A DNA stretch of 55,866 bases from Opitutia bacterium. Lineage in GTDB: Bacteria > Verrucomicrobiota > Verrucomicrobiia > Opitutales > Opitutaceae. A model generated the notes under the pieces. That model saw nothing but the letters and a program-made list of their open reading frames with translations, had not been told where the DNA came from and did not search any database. The stretch spans positions 30,886 to 86,751 of the forward strand of contig PLMW01000038.1 in NCBI GenBank assembly GCA_003142615.1, given 5' to 3'. The stretch's first letter is position 1, and each line of letters begins with the position of its first letter. Below are positions 1 through 8,792 of the stretch, piece after piece. Both the position numbers and the translations under genes were made by a program.

Positions 1-147
1 ACCCTGCCCTGCGGCGCGTGCCGGCAGGTCATCAATGAGTTTGGCCCGAAGGCGGTGATCCTCTGCACGTGCCGCTCGCGCGAGCGCCTCGAGACCACGC
101 TCGACCAGCTTCTCCCCGGCGCATTTGGCCGGAAAGACCTCCCGTAA
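1..147 (+). CDS. cdd: Cytidine deaminase, C-terminal part (5' end outside window)
   Basis: The first 48 codons in frame 1 end at TAA (145-147). They contain PCGACRQ followed by NEFGP, which is the second zinc-ligand segment (PCxxC) of homotetrameric cytidine deaminases. These enzymes convert cytidine or deoxycytidine to the uridine forms in pyrimidine salvage. The HAE segment carrying the catalytic glutamate lies upstream of the window, so completeness cannot be judged. The gene converges on the leftward hydrolase operon. The assignment rests on the motif and its position near the C-terminus. Confidence 0.85.
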   Translation, partial: TLPCGACRQVINEFGPKAVILCTCRSRERLETTLDQLLPGAFGRKDLP

Positions 148-171
148 CCTGCGCGGCGGTGTCCCCGCACT

Positions 172-978
172 TTAAAGCCTGGCGGTAAACTCACGCAGCG
201 CCTGCCAGTAATCCTCGCCGGCGGTTTCGATGAGGTCGTTGTGCCCGGCGCCCTCGACCCAGAGCCGGTACTTTGGCCCCGGCGCGGCGGTGTAAAGTTT
301 CTGCGCGTGACTGAACGGAATCATTTCGTCCGCAGTGCCGTGGATGACGAGCACCGGGCATGTCACGCGCGGCAGCTTTCCGAGGTTGTTGAACTTGTCG
401 AACGGCAGCAGGCGCACATGCGTCATCACGCGGAAGGCGCTGGTAAACGCACTGCGGAGGATCAGCCCTCCGACCCGATGGCTCGCGGCTGCCTCGACCG
501 CGGGCCCGCCGCCCACCGAGCTGCCATACAGAATGACGCGCTCCGGCGGCACGCCGAGCGTGCCGGTCACGTAGGCCAGCACCGTGTGCGCGTCGCGCAG
601 CGTCGCCGGTTCGCCGGGCTTGCCCCCGCTTAAGCCGTAGCCCCGGTAATCCCAACCGACGACGGACACGCCCAGCCGGTCGCGGAGTTCGTGCAGGGAT
701 GGTTCCACGTTGCCCAGGTCCTCCGCGTTGCCGTGAAAGTAGATGAGCGTGTAACGTGCCGACGGGTGCGGCAGGTAGCGCGCGGCCAGCGTCACTCCGT
801 CCGGGGTGTGGATCTTGAGAATTTCCGGACTGTCTGCATACGTCGCCGGCGGCGGCAGGAAAATCAGCCGGTCGGAGCACAGCCACGCATAAATCAGGAG
901 CACGGCGTAGGCGAACACCACGGCGCCGACGGCGACTTGCAGATACGAAAGCAGAGCCATGGCCGGCCGCCGCGGCAT
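172..978 (-). CDS. Membrane-anchored alpha/beta hydrolase (BEM46/YfhR-like)
   Basis: The protein has 268 residues, with one hydrophobic segment at about 13-32 acting as an N-terminal anchor, then an alpha/beta-hydrolase fold. The oxyanion segment is FHGNAED (81-87). The nucleophile motif is GSSVG (152-156, Ser154). The acid is in HGTADEMIP and the histidine in GAGHNDL near the end. This matches the serine-hydrolase families called BEM46 or YfhR, whose substrates are mostly unknown. It is the last gene of a leftward HU-hisS-hydrolase unit, starting one base beyond the hisS stop. A second ATG six codons in (960) is an equally good start. No specific substrate can be assigned. Confidence 0.8.
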   Translation of the reverse strand: MPRRPAMALLSYLQVAVGAVVFAYAVLLIYAWLCSDRLIFLPPPATYADSPEILKIHTPDGVTLAARYLPHPSARYTLIYFHGNAEDLGNVEPSLHELRDRLGVSVVGWDYRGYGLSGGKPGEPATLRDAHTVLAYVTGTLGVPPERVILYGSSVGGGPAVEAAASHRVGGLILRSAFTSAFRVMTHVRLLPFDKFNNLGKLPRVTCPVLVIHGTADEMIPFSHAQKLYTAAPGPKYRLWVEGAGHNDLIETAGEDYWQALREFTARL

Positions 979-979
979 G

Positions 980-2293
980 TCAGGCCCCGGTGAGGAAATC
1001 GCGCACGGCCGCCGGCACCTGCTCGCGCGGCACTTCGCGCTCGTGGCGTTCGGTCAGGTCGCGCAGCTTCACCACGCCGCGCGCCAGCTCGTCGCCGCCA
1101 TAGATGAGCGCGAGCTTCGCGCCCGACTCCAGCGCGGCCTTTAGCTGTTTGCCAAAAGCCAGCTCCTTCAGAGGATATTCCACCCGGACGCCGGCGGCGC
1201 GCAGCGTCTGGATGTCGGGAAAGGCGGCCAGGCGCCCCGCCTCGCCGTCATAAGCCACGCAGACGTCGGGCGCGTTGATGAACGCCGGCATCAGGCCGCG
1301 CTGCTCCAGCAGCAACCCCATCGTCACGTCGCCGATGGCAAAGCCGGCCGCCGGCAGGTCGGGCCCGCCGAGTTTCTTGACCAGATCGTTGTACCGTCCG
1401 CCGCCGGCGAGCGCGCGCAGGTCGCCCTTGCGGTCAAACGCCTCGAAGACAAAGCCCGTGTAGTAGGCCAGGCCGCGGACCACGCCGAGATCAACCTCGA
1501 CGAAGCGTGCCAGGTTCATGGCCGCCAGTCCGTCGAGCAGCCGGCGCCAGTCGGCGATCCTCGCATCGAGTTTTCCGCCACTGAATGGTTTCAACGCCGT
1601 TTCAATCTGCGGCAGACTCTTGATCTGCAGGAACGCCAGTATCTTCCCCTTCAGCACAGCATCGAGCGGCCCAAACTGGTCGGCATAATTTTTGAACGCC
1701 GCGTCACCGAGCCGTTCATGCTTGTCGATGGCGACGAGCAGCGCGCGTACGCGGGCCTCATCAAGTCCGAGTGCCTCCAGATAGTAGCACCAGAGGTCGC
1801 GGTCGCTGAGTCGCACCTGGAAATCCTGTTCGGTCAGTCCGAAGGCCGTGAGGCACTGCACGAGCAGCGCGATGAGTTCGATGTCGGCCTCGACGCCCGC
1901 CTCGCCGAAGATGTCGGCGTTGAGCTGGGAAAACGACCGCTCCCGTCCCTTCTGGGCGCGTTCATAGCGGTAAAACTCGCCGATGTTGAACCATTTGATC
2001 GGACGTTTGAGCGCGTTAGCTTTCGCGCCGACCATGCGGCACGCCGTGGGCGTCAGCTCCGGACGCAACACCACCTCGCGACCGCCCTTGTCGGTGAAGC
2101 TGAACAGCTGCTGCTCGATCTCCTCGCCCGACTTGGCCTTGTAGAGCTCGAGCGGCTCCAGCACCGGCGCGTCGTACTCGACGAAGCCGAACGTCAGCGC
2201 GGTCTGGCGCCAGAGACGGAAAAGATGATTCCGGCGCGCCAGCGCCTCAGGATAGAACTCCCGGAAGCCGGGCAGGGACTGAAACAAAGGCAT
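980..2293 (-). CDS. hisS: Histidyl-tRNA synthetase
   Basis: This is a class II synthetase of 437 residues that charges tRNA-His. Motif 2 is visible around FYRYERAQKGRERSF (107-121), LRPELTPT (76-83) contributes to the ATP/histidine pocket, and GLAYYTGFVFEAF is the histidine-specific HisA signature. The C-terminal part after about residue 330 fits the anticodon-binding domain. Length is normal for the family. The ATG at 2293 is eight bases after the HU stop, so the two are probably co-transcribed. HisZ-type paralogues lack the intact signature seen here, so HisS is the better call. Confidence 0.95.
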   Translation of the reverse strand: MPLFQSLPGFREFYPEALARRNHLFRLWRQTALTFGFVEYDAPVLEPLELYKAKSGEEIEQQLFSFTDKGGREVVLRPELTPTACRMVGAKANALKRPIKWFNIGEFYRYERAQKGRERSFSQLNADIFGEAGVEADIELIALLVQCLTAFGLTEQDFQVRLSDRDLWCYYLEALGLDEARVRALLVAIDKHERLGDAAFKNYADQFGPLDAVLKGKILAFLQIKSLPQIETALKPFSGGKLDARIADWRRLLDGLAAMNLARFVEVDLGVVRGLAYYTGFVFEAFDRKGDLRALAGGGRYNDLVKKLGGPDLPAAGFAIGDVTMGLLLEQRGLMPAFINAPDVCVAYDGEAGRLAAFPDIQTLRAAGVRVEYPLKELAFGKQLKAALESGAKLALIYGGDELARGVVKLRDLTERHEREVPREQVPAAVRDFLTGA

Positions 2294-2301
2294 GCAACCG
2301 C

Positions 2302-2649
2302 TCAGGTTGCCGGTGGGGGCGGCGTTTCGCCACCCTTATTTTGCAGCGTCCCCAGATCCAGTTTCTTGAGCTTGGCCTTGAGGATCTTGCCGGATTTGAA
2401 TTTGACCACCGCACGTTCAGGAATGATGACCTCTGTTTCCGGCTTGTTGGGGTTGCGGCCCACGCGTGCCTTGCGCACCTGCACCTCCAGAACGCCAAAG
2501 TTGCGCAGTTCCACGTTCCGGCCCGCTGCCAGTGCATTCATGATAATATCCAGCGTCATCTGCACCGTGGTCTGCACCTCTTTTTGCGGAAAGCCGGTCT
2601 TCTCGTAGATTTGCAGCACGATCTCGCGTTTTGTCAGGTTGGTCGACAT
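2302..2649 (-). CDS. HU/IHF-family DNA-binding protein
   Basis: The 115-residue protein matches the HU/IHF fold. It opens with helical LTKREIVLQIYEKTGF, continues into the LRNFGVLEV strand, and has the DNA-inserting beta-arm around RKARVGRNPNKPE, where the conserved GRNP is intact. A basic stretch, KSGKILKAKLKK, follows, and then a tail ending in PPPPAT that typical 90-95 residue HU proteins lack. It bends and compacts DNA in the nucleoid. The ATG at 2649 is preceded on the minus strand by an AAAGGA ribosome-binding site. It is the first gene of the leftward operon with hisS. Confidence 0.9.
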   Translation of the reverse strand: MSTNLTKREIVLQIYEKTGFPQKEVQTTVQMTLDIIMNALAAGRNVELRNFGVLEVQVRKARVGRNPNKPETEVIIPERAVVKFKSGKILKAKLKKLDLGTLQNKGGETPPPPAT

Positions 2650-2688
2650 GGTATTTCCTTTCTCTAAGATCCAAAGTGAAAACGCCTT

Positions 2689-2716
2689 AAGGTATTCGAA
2701 GAGTGAACCCCGTCAA
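2689..2716 (-). promoter_or_regulatory. Candidate sigma-70 promoter for HU-hisS operon
   Basis: On the minus strand TTGACG (2716-2711) lies 16 bases from TACCTT (2694-2689). The -35 matches five of six consensus bases and the -10 only three of six. It lies about 40 bases upstream of the HU start and inside the short divergent spacer shared with the ClpX-like gene. It is a pattern match only. Confidence 0.35.
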
Positions 2717-2742
2717 CATCAAAGGCTTACAATTCCTTCAAA

Positions 2743-4335
2743 ATGAGCGATAAACCGCCACCTGATCCCTTCGAACAACTTCCGAAACAAATTCAGGAAC
2801 TCCTTAAAGGTTCGAATGTTAAATCGTTTTATTCCCCTCCAATACCCGCAACCGGAGCGGCGACCGAGGATGTGGCTGACGAGACCGATGAAAAACATCA
2901 GACCACGCTTCGACGCATCCGTGAGTTCAACCTCAAGCCGCGTGAGATTCGCGACTATCTCGACCGTTTTGTGATCCAGCAGGCCGAGGCCAAGAAGGTG
3001 CTCTCGGTCGCCATCTGCGATCACTACAATCACGTCCGCCAGTGTCTGGAGGATCAAGCGCTGCGCGAACGCGATTACGCCAAACAGAACATCCTGCTGC
3101 TCGGCCCGACCGGCGTCGGCAAGACTTATCTGATGCGATGCATCGCAAAACTTATCGGCGTGCCCTTCGTGAAGGCCGACGCCACCAAGTTTTCCGAGAC
3201 CGGTTACGTGGGCGGAGATGTGGAGGACCTCGTGCGTGATCTCGTGAAGGCGGCTGACAGCGACGTCGAACTCGCCCAGTACGGCATCATTTACATCGAC
3301 GAGATCGACAAGATCGCCTCGGCCGCCGGCAACGTCGTCGGCCGCGACGTCTCCGGCCGCGGTGTGCAGATCAACCTGCTCAAGCTCATGGAGGAGACCG
3401 ATGTCAACCTGCACAGCCAGACCGACATCGCCGGCCAGATCCAGGCCCTCATGGATTTTCAGCGCCGGTCGCGTCCGCACAAAAGCACGATCAACACGCG
3501 GCACATTCTCTTCATTGTCAGCGGCGCCTTCGACAAGCTCACCGAGCAGATCAAGCGCCGCGTGCAAAGCGGCCAGGTCGGTTTCGCTTCCACGGGGCGG
3601 GACCGCCCGGCGGACGACACCGCCCTCCTGCAGCTCGCGCAAAGCCGCGACTTCATCGATTACGGGATGGAGCCCGAGTTTGTCGGCCGTCTTCCCGTGC
3701 GGGTGGCCTGTCAGGCGCTCACGGCCGGGGATCTCGAAAAAATCCTCCTGACCTCCGAGGGCAGCATCCTGCAGCAATACCGCGCAGATTTCTCAGGGTA
3801 TGGCATTGATTTTGAGATCACCCCCGAAGCCGTGCGGGAGATCGCCGGCCAGGCCCAGGCCGAAAACACCGGGGCCCGCGGCCTCATGACCGTGCTCGAA
3901 CGCGTGCTGCGCGACTTCAAGTTCGAACTGCCCTCGACGGCCATCAAGTCATTCAAGATCGACCGGGCCACGGTCGCCCAGCCGTCCGAGACGCTGCGGA
4001 CGTTGCTTCGGCAGAACGCGGCGCAGCAGCGCGACGTCCTCAAGGCCGACGTCGCCGCCTTTGCCGCGCGCTTCCAGAAGGAGTACGGCTTTGAACTCGC
4101 CTTCGAGGACTCCGCGATCGAGCGGCTCATCGAGCTGAGCCTCGCGGCCGACAAGACGATCCGCGCGCTGTGCGAGGAAAAGTTCCGCGACTTCCACCAC
4201 GGGCTCAAGCTCATCGCCCGCGACGGCGAGCCGCGCCGCTTCGCCATCACGCGCGACGTCGTCGACGCCCCGGACAAGGTGCTGTCACGTTGGGTGGTGG
4301 AAAGCTTCCGTCGCGCCGCCGGTGGCAGCGCCTAG
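2743..4335 (+). CDS. ClpX-like AAA+ unfoldase without zinc-binding domain
   Basis: The 530-residue protein is a ClpX-family AAA+ ATPase. It has Walker A GPTGVGKT (121-128), pore loop GYVG (154-157), Walker B IIYIDEID (182-189) and sensor-2 GARG (377-380). The Cys4 N-terminal domain that recruits substrates in ordinary ClpX is missing and replaced by about 65 unrelated residues. The ClpP-docking IGF loop aligns with VGF (279-281). The C-terminal small domain (about 355-400) appears to be followed by a diverged second copy (about 449-492), which makes the protein about 100 residues longer than ClpX. No clpP is adjacent. It could be a ClpX paralogue with its own partners; the AAA+ assignment is firm, the protease link is inferred. 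Confidence 0.8.
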   Translation: MSDKPPPDPFEQLPKQIQELLKGSNVKSFYSPPIPATGAATEDVADETDEKHQTTLRRIREFNLKPREIRDYLDRFVIQQAEAKKVLSVAICDHYNHVRQCLEDQALRERDYAKQNILLLGPTGVGKTYLMRCIAKLIGVPFVKADATKFSETGYVGGDVEDLVRDLVKAADSDVELAQYGIIYIDEIDKIASAAGNVVGRDVSGRGVQINLLKLMEETDVNLHSQTDIAGQIQALMDFQRRSRPHKSTINTRHILFIVSGAFDKLTEQIKRRVQSGQVGFASTGRDRPADDTALLQLAQSRDFIDYGMEPEFVGRLPVRVACQALTAGDLEKILLTSEGSILQQYRADFSGYGIDFEITPEAVREIAGQAQAENTGARGLMTVLERVLRDFKFELPSTAIKSFKIDRATVAQPSETLRTLLRQNAAQQRDVLKADVAAFAARFQKEYGFELAFEDSAIERLIELSLAADKTIRALCEEKFRDFHHGLKLIARDGEPRRFAITRDVVDAPDKVLSRWVVESFRRAAGGSA

Positions 4336-4453
4336 TCGAAAGGCCGATCGCGAACGTCGCATGCCGCCCCGGAAGGGGGTTGCCCTCCGCCGCATTCGCG
4401 CTTCGACTTGGCGGATGCCGCTTCGCTCGGTACGATCTTCGTCCCTCTGAGCC

Positions 4454-5149
4454 ATGCCTGATCCCACCGCGGTCAACAAGATGTTTGCGCGCATTGCGCC
4501 TCGCTACGATCTCGCCAACCGGCTGCTCAGTGGCGGCGCCGATGTGCGGTGGCGCCGCCGGCTCGTCGCGGCCGTGCGCCGCGCCCGGCCGCGGGTGGTG
4601 CTCGATCTGGCCACGGGCAGCGGCGACGTGGCCTTCGCGCTGGGCCGCGGTCTCCCCGCCAACGTGCAGATCATGGGCATGGATTTCTGTCAGCCGATGC
4701 TTGACAAAGCGGAGGACAAGAAACGCAGGGCCGGCGGGAGCGCCAACCTCTGGTTCCTCCAGGGCGACGGCATGGCGCTGCCGCTGGCCGATGCCTCCGT
4801 CGATGTTGTCACGATTGCCTTCGGCCTGCGCAACATGGCCGACCGCGCGCACGCCTTGCGCGAGATGCGCCGTGTGCTCCCCCCGCATGGCCGGCTGTTC
4901 GTGCTGGAATTCTCCCAGCCTCATCCCTGGTTCCGCCCCTGCTATTATTTTTACCTCAAACGCGTGTTGCCGCGCCTCGCCGGCCTCATCACCGGCGACC
5001 GCGCCGCCTATGAATACCTGGGTGGCTCCATCGACCAATTTCCCGACCGTGAGCACCTCAGCGACGAGCTGCGCGCCGCGGGATTTTCCTCCGTCACCGC
5101 GACCGCCATGACCCTGGGCATCGTCGCCCTGCACGAGGCCGCGGTTTAA
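4454..5149 (+). CDS. menG: Demethylmenaquinone/ubiquinone C-methyltransferase
   Basis: The 231-residue class I SAM methyltransferase has motif I VLDLATGSGD (49-58), and it carries the UbiE/MenG signature segments FGLRNMADR and LPPHGRLFVLEFSQP. It opens with NKMFARIAPRYDLANRLLS, the family N-terminus. UbiE/MenG methylates the quinone ring in the last step of menaquinone (or a late step of ubiquinone) synthesis at the membrane. Menaquinone is the likely product if the host is verrucomicrobial, hence the menG symbol. It starts 118 bases after the ClpX-like gene on the same strand. Confidence 0.92.
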   Translation: MPDPTAVNKMFARIAPRYDLANRLLSGGADVRWRRRLVAAVRRARPRVVLDLATGSGDVAFALGRGLPANVQIMGMDFCQPMLDKAEDKKRRAGGSANLWFLQGDGMALPLADASVDVVTIAFGLRNMADRAHALREMRRVLPPHGRLFVLEFSQPHPWFRPCYYFYLKRVLPRLAGLITGDRAAYEYLGGSIDQFPDREHLSDELRAAGFSSVTATAMTLGIVALHEAAV

Positions 5150-5258
5150 GCCGCCGGCCCCTGCCCCGGGCCGCGGGCCAGGCTGGTGAAGCAATTTCCA
5201 TGCTAGGCATGCCATCTGTGAACTTGCCAGCCGCCCGCGACTTCGCTTCCCTGCTGGC

Positions 5259-6239
5259 GTGGCAGCCCTGAAACTCATCTTTAACGAGCTCCATTACGAA
5301 CTGGTCCGTAAAATCTCCGAAGGCGGCATGGGCCTGGTCTATGAGGCACTCCAGCATGGCACTGGTAATTTTGCCAAGGTCGTGGCCATCAAGCTGATTC
5401 GCGAGGAATATTCCAGCATCCCGGAGTTCCAGAAGAACTTCATCGGCGAGGCGCGCCTCGTCGCCGACCTGATCCACACCAACATCGTCCAGACCTACCA
5501 TCTGGGCCTGGTCGGCGGGCAGCACTTCATGGTGATGGAATTTGTCAACGGCGTTAACCTGGAACAGTTCATTGAACGGCATCGCGCGCTCGAACGCGCC
5601 GTGCCCATCGACTTTGCGGCCTTCATCGCCTCGCGCGTCGCCCGCGGCCTGACCTACGCCCACCAGAAAACCGACCGCGACGGCCACCATCTCAATATCG
5701 TGCACCGCGACGTCAACCCGAAGAACGTCATGCTGGGGTATGAGGGCGATGTGAAACTGACGGACTTCGGCATCGCGAAGGCGTTCAATCTCATGTACAA
5801 TGAGGAAGGCAAGGTCGTCCCGGGCAAGGACGAGTATTGCTCGCCCGAGCAGGCCAGTTACGCCATCACCGACGCGCGCGCCGACCTCTTTTCGCTCGGC
5901 ATCGTGCTGTCGGAGCTGCTGCTCGCCCGGAACATCTTTCGGTCCGATGACCGGCTGGTATCGCGGAAAAACGTGCTCACCATGCCCATTCCGCGCTTCT
6001 CCGTTCTTCGTCCGGACATCGACGAAAAACTCGAGACCATCCTCCACAAGACCCTGGAGCGCGACCGCGGCAAACGCTACCAGTCCGCGTCGGATTTGCT
6101 GACCGACCTAGAAGTTTACCTCTACAGCGACCGCTACGGTCCCACCAACGAAAAGCTCGGCGTGTACCTGCGCGAGCTGTTCGGCCAGCCCGAGCCATCC
6201 GGCGCGCTGCTCACGAACGAGTCCCCCCCGGCGGTTTGA
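5259..6239 (+). CDS. Soluble Ser/Thr protein kinase (Hanks type)
   Basis: The 326-residue protein is a nearly bare kinase domain. The glycine-rich loop is [10 protein letters not shown] (21-30), the ATP lysine is in VAIKL (Lys45), the catalytic loop is HRDVNPKN (149-156), DFG is at 169-171, and the P+1 region is YCSPEQAS. There is no transmembrane segment or PASTA domain, so it should act in the cytoplasm. No ATG fits the start, and the GTG at 5259 gives a complete N-lobe. It lies 31 bases upstream of rpoN on the same strand, so the two may be co-transcribed. The catalytic loop has DVN instead of the usual DLK or DIK, with the basic residue two positions later. Confidence 0.88.
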   Translation: MAALKLIFNELHYELVRKISEGGMGLVYEALQHGTGNFAKVVAIKLIREEYSSIPEFQKNFIGEARLVADLIHTNIVQTYHLGLVGGQHFMVMEFVNGVNLEQFIERHRALERAVPIDFAAFIASRVARGLTYAHQKTDRDGHHLNIVHRDVNPKNVMLGYEGDVKLTDFGIAKAFNLMYNEEGKVVPGKDEYCSPEQASYAITDARADLFSLGIVLSELLLARNIFRSDDRLVSRKNVLTMPIPRFSVLRPDIDEKLETILHKTLERDRGKRYQSASDLLTDLEVYLYSDRYGPTNEKLGVYLRELFGQPEPSGALLTNESPPAV

Positions 6240-6270
6240 CGACTGCCCCGTCATGCGCAGCCCTTGACTC

Positions 6271-7734
6271 ATGAGCGGGCCGGGCTTCCATCAGCACCTC
6301 AGTCAGCGCCAGACTCAGCAGATGGTGCTGGCGCCGCAGTTGCGCCAGTCGTTGAAAATCCTCCAGGTCGCGGCCCTGGACCTGCGCTCCGTCATCCAAG
6401 AGGAGCTGCAGAACAATCCCACCCTGGAGGAGCTGCCGATGGAGGGCGTCAGCCTCGATCAGAACGACACCGACGAGCCGCCGGACGCGGAGCACAAGGA
6501 CGAGGCGGAGCCGCGCGAGGAGCTTGATTTCTCGAAGGACTTCGAGGTGCTCAGCAAGCTCGACGACGACTGGCGCGACCAGCTGGCCCAGGCGGGCGGC
6601 GCGCAGCCCTACACTTCCGAGGCGGCGGAAAAGCGCCAGCATTTCTTCGATTCGCTCGTCAGCGAGACCTCGCTGCAGGAACACCTCATGCAGCAGGCTG
6701 AACTCTCGGACTGCCCGCCCAAGGCGTTGGCGGCGATCCGTTACCTCGTCGGCAGCCTCGACGACCACGGTTTTCTCACCGCCACGCCGGCGGACATCGC
6801 CCTGATGTCAGGCCTCGCCCTGGAGGACGTGCAGGCCGCGCAGAAGCTGCTCCGGACCTTCGACCCGACGGGCATCGGCGCGCAAAATCTGGCGGAATGC
6901 CTCCTCTTCCAGCTCGAGACCAAAGGCCGCGGCACGTCGCTCGCCGCCCGGGTCATCCGGGATCATTTCGAACTGCTCACCCGCCGCCGCATTCCCGACC
7001 TGGCCCGCCGGCTTGATGCATCCGTTGAGGAAATCCAGGCGGCCATCGGGGAGATCGGCACCCTCGACCCCTCGCCCGGACGTCGCTTTGCCGACGACAG
7101 CAACCGCGTGGTCGTGCCCGATGTCACCGTGGAAAAAGACGGCGACAAATGGCGGATCGATCTCAACAGCGATTACATCCCGCGCCTCCGGATCAGCCAG
7201 ACCTACCGGGAACTCATCGCCAAGGGCCAGCTCTCCAAGGAGGAGCGCGACTATCTGCGCGAGCGCATGCGCTCCGGACGCTTCCTGATCAACTCCATCG
7301 AGCAGCGCCAGCAGACGATCGAGCGCATCACCCGGGAGATTCTCAAGGTGCAGGAGGAGTTTTTCGAGCACGGCGTCTCCAAATTGAAGCCGCTCACGAT
7401 GACGCAGATCGCCGACGTCGTCGGCGTGCACGAGACCACGGTCAGCCGGGCCATCGCCAACAAATACATCAAGACCCCGCACGGGGTCTTCGCATTCAAA
7501 TACTTCTTCACGCCCGGCTACCAGGCGCAGAGCGGCGATGCCGTCTCCAACACCAGCGTCAAGGAGATGATCGGCGATCTCATCGCCGGGGAGGACCGGG
7601 CTCATCCGCTCAGCGACCAGGAGCTCGTGGCCAAGCTGCAGGCGAAAGGCATCAGCATCGCCCGCCGCACCGTCGCCAAGTACCGCGAGGAGTTCGGCCT
7701 CCTGCCGAGCAATCTCCGCCGGGAATACGCGTAG
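6271..7734 (+). CDS. rpoN: RNA polymerase sigma-54 factor
   Basis: The 487-residue protein has all parts of RpoN. The N-terminal glutamine/leucine activator-interacting region begins HLSQRQTQQMVLAPQLRQSL. An acidic linker follows (about 50-90), then the core-binding domain, the HTH around MTQIADVVGVHETTVSRAI, and the RpoN box ARRTVAKYR (464-472) near the C-terminus. Sigma-54 recognises -24/-12 promoters and needs AAA+ activators, none of which is encoded here. A candidate sigma-54 promoter lies upstream of glnA in this window. The usual rpoN neighbours (lptB, hpf, ptsN) are absent, and the upstream neighbour is a protein kinase instead. Confidence 0.95.
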   Translation: MSGPGFHQHLSQRQTQQMVLAPQLRQSLKILQVAALDLRSVIQEELQNNPTLEELPMEGVSLDQNDTDEPPDAEHKDEAEPREELDFSKDFEVLSKLDDDWRDQLAQAGGAQPYTSEAAEKRQHFFDSLVSETSLQEHLMQQAELSDCPPKALAAIRYLVGSLDDHGFLTATPADIALMSGLALEDVQAAQKLLRTFDPTGIGAQNLAECLLFQLETKGRGTSLAARVIRDHFELLTRRRIPDLARRLDASVEEIQAAIGEIGTLDPSPGRRFADDSNRVVVPDVTVEKDGDKWRIDLNSDYIPRLRISQTYRELIAKGQLSKEERDYLRERMRSGRFLINSIEQRQQTIERITREILKVQEEFFEHGVSKLKPLTMTQIADVVGVHETTVSRAIANKYIKTPHGVFAFKYFFTPGYQAQSGDAVSNTSVKEMIGDLIAGEDRAHPLSDQELVAKLQAKGISIARRTVAKYREEFGLLPSNLRREYA

Positions 7735-7783
7735 CTCCTGCTGCGAAAGAGGTCTTGAGAGGAGGATTGTCGACGTATAAAAC

Positions 7784-8773
7784 ATGTCCCTGATGCAAAC
7801 CAAGTTTACACGCTGCCTGGCCGGGACCCAACGAGGTGCGTTTTCGTTTCTCACGGCGCTGCTCGTGGGCGTCACGGCAGGGCGCGTGAATGCCGCCGGC
7901 GGCGCAGGCGCACGATGCGACCGGGCGTGCCTGGAGGGCTTGGTTGACCAGTACCTCGCGGCGCTGGCGGCGCACGACCCCTCGCGCCTGCCACTGGCAA
8001 AGTCCGTGAAGTACACCGAAAACGGTCAGATGCTGAAACTGGGCGACGGGATATGGGGCCCGGCGGGCAGCCAGGGCGGCTACCGGCTCATCGTCGCCGA
8101 TCCGGAAGCCGGGCAGGTCGGCTGTCTCACCGTGGTCGAGGAAAACGGCCATCCCGCGATCGTGGGACTTCGGCTGAAAGTGGCAGACCGGTTGATCAGC
8201 GAAATCGAAGCGATCATCGCCCGCAAGGCGCACGACGCCTGGGTCAAACCGGAGGGATTGATCGATCATCCGATCTTGCGGGAAGCGCTCGCGCCTTCGG
8301 AGCGGCGTTCGCGTGCGGAAATGATCGCCATCACCAACTCGTATTTCGAAGGGCTAGAGCAGGCAACGGACCGGCTGACGCCGTTCGCTCCGAATTGCAC
8401 CCGGGTGGAGAACGGAAACGTCACCGCGAACAATCCCGAGGGACCGAGCCCGATTCACAAGATGACCGCGGGTGAACAATTCGCGACCGGGTTTTCCAAG
8501 TTCATCACGCACATCCGCGAGCGCCGCTTCCCCGTGGTGGACGAGGAACGCGGACTGGTGTTTGCGATCATCTTTTTCGATCACGCCGGCACCGTGAAGA
8601 CGGTGACACTGACGGATGGCACGACGTTCACCGTGCCGCCGCCCTACGACACGCCGTACACGTTTCTGATCGGCGAGCTGTTCAAAATCAAGGACGGCAA
8701 AATTCATCGCATCGAAGCGGTGCTGCTGCCAGTGCCCTACGGCATGCCGTCCGGGTGGAGCGGCCAGCCGTGA
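7784..8773 (+). CDS. Secreted NTF2-like protein of unknown function, tandem paralogue 1
   Basis: The 329-residue protein has an N-terminal hydrophobic stretch ending near VNAAG, which suggests a Sec signal peptide. Two similar halves follow. The first has CDRACLEGLVDQYLAALAAHDPS and then KYTENG; the second has NSYFEGLEQATD and then CTRVENG. Both look like SnoaL/NTF2-type alpha+beta folds in which a pocket usually binds a small molecule. A conserved strand RRFPVVDEERGLV follows the second half. I recall similar proteins described as DUF8021 or NTF2-like, but I cannot confirm this. It is the first of three tandem paralogues with short gaps, probably one operon. An AGGAGG lies unusually far (about 17 bases) from the ATG. 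Confidence 0.7.
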   Translation: MSLMQTKFTRCLAGTQRGAFSFLTALLVGVTAGRVNAAGGAGARCDRACLEGLVDQYLAALAAHDPSRLPLAKSVKYTENGQMLKLGDGIWGPAGSQGGYRLIVADPEAGQVGCLTVVEENGHPAIVGLRLKVADRLISEIEAIIARKAHDAWVKPEGLIDHPILREALAPSERRSRAEMIAITNSYFEGLEQATDRLTPFAPNCTRVENGNVTANNPEGPSPIHKMTAGEQFATGFSKFITHIRERRFPVVDEERGLVFAIIFFDHAGTVKTVTLTDGTTFTVPPPYDTPYTFLIGELFKIKDGKIHRIEAVLLPVPYGMPSGWSGQP

Positions 8774-8792
8774 AGGTGAAATCCCCCATGCC

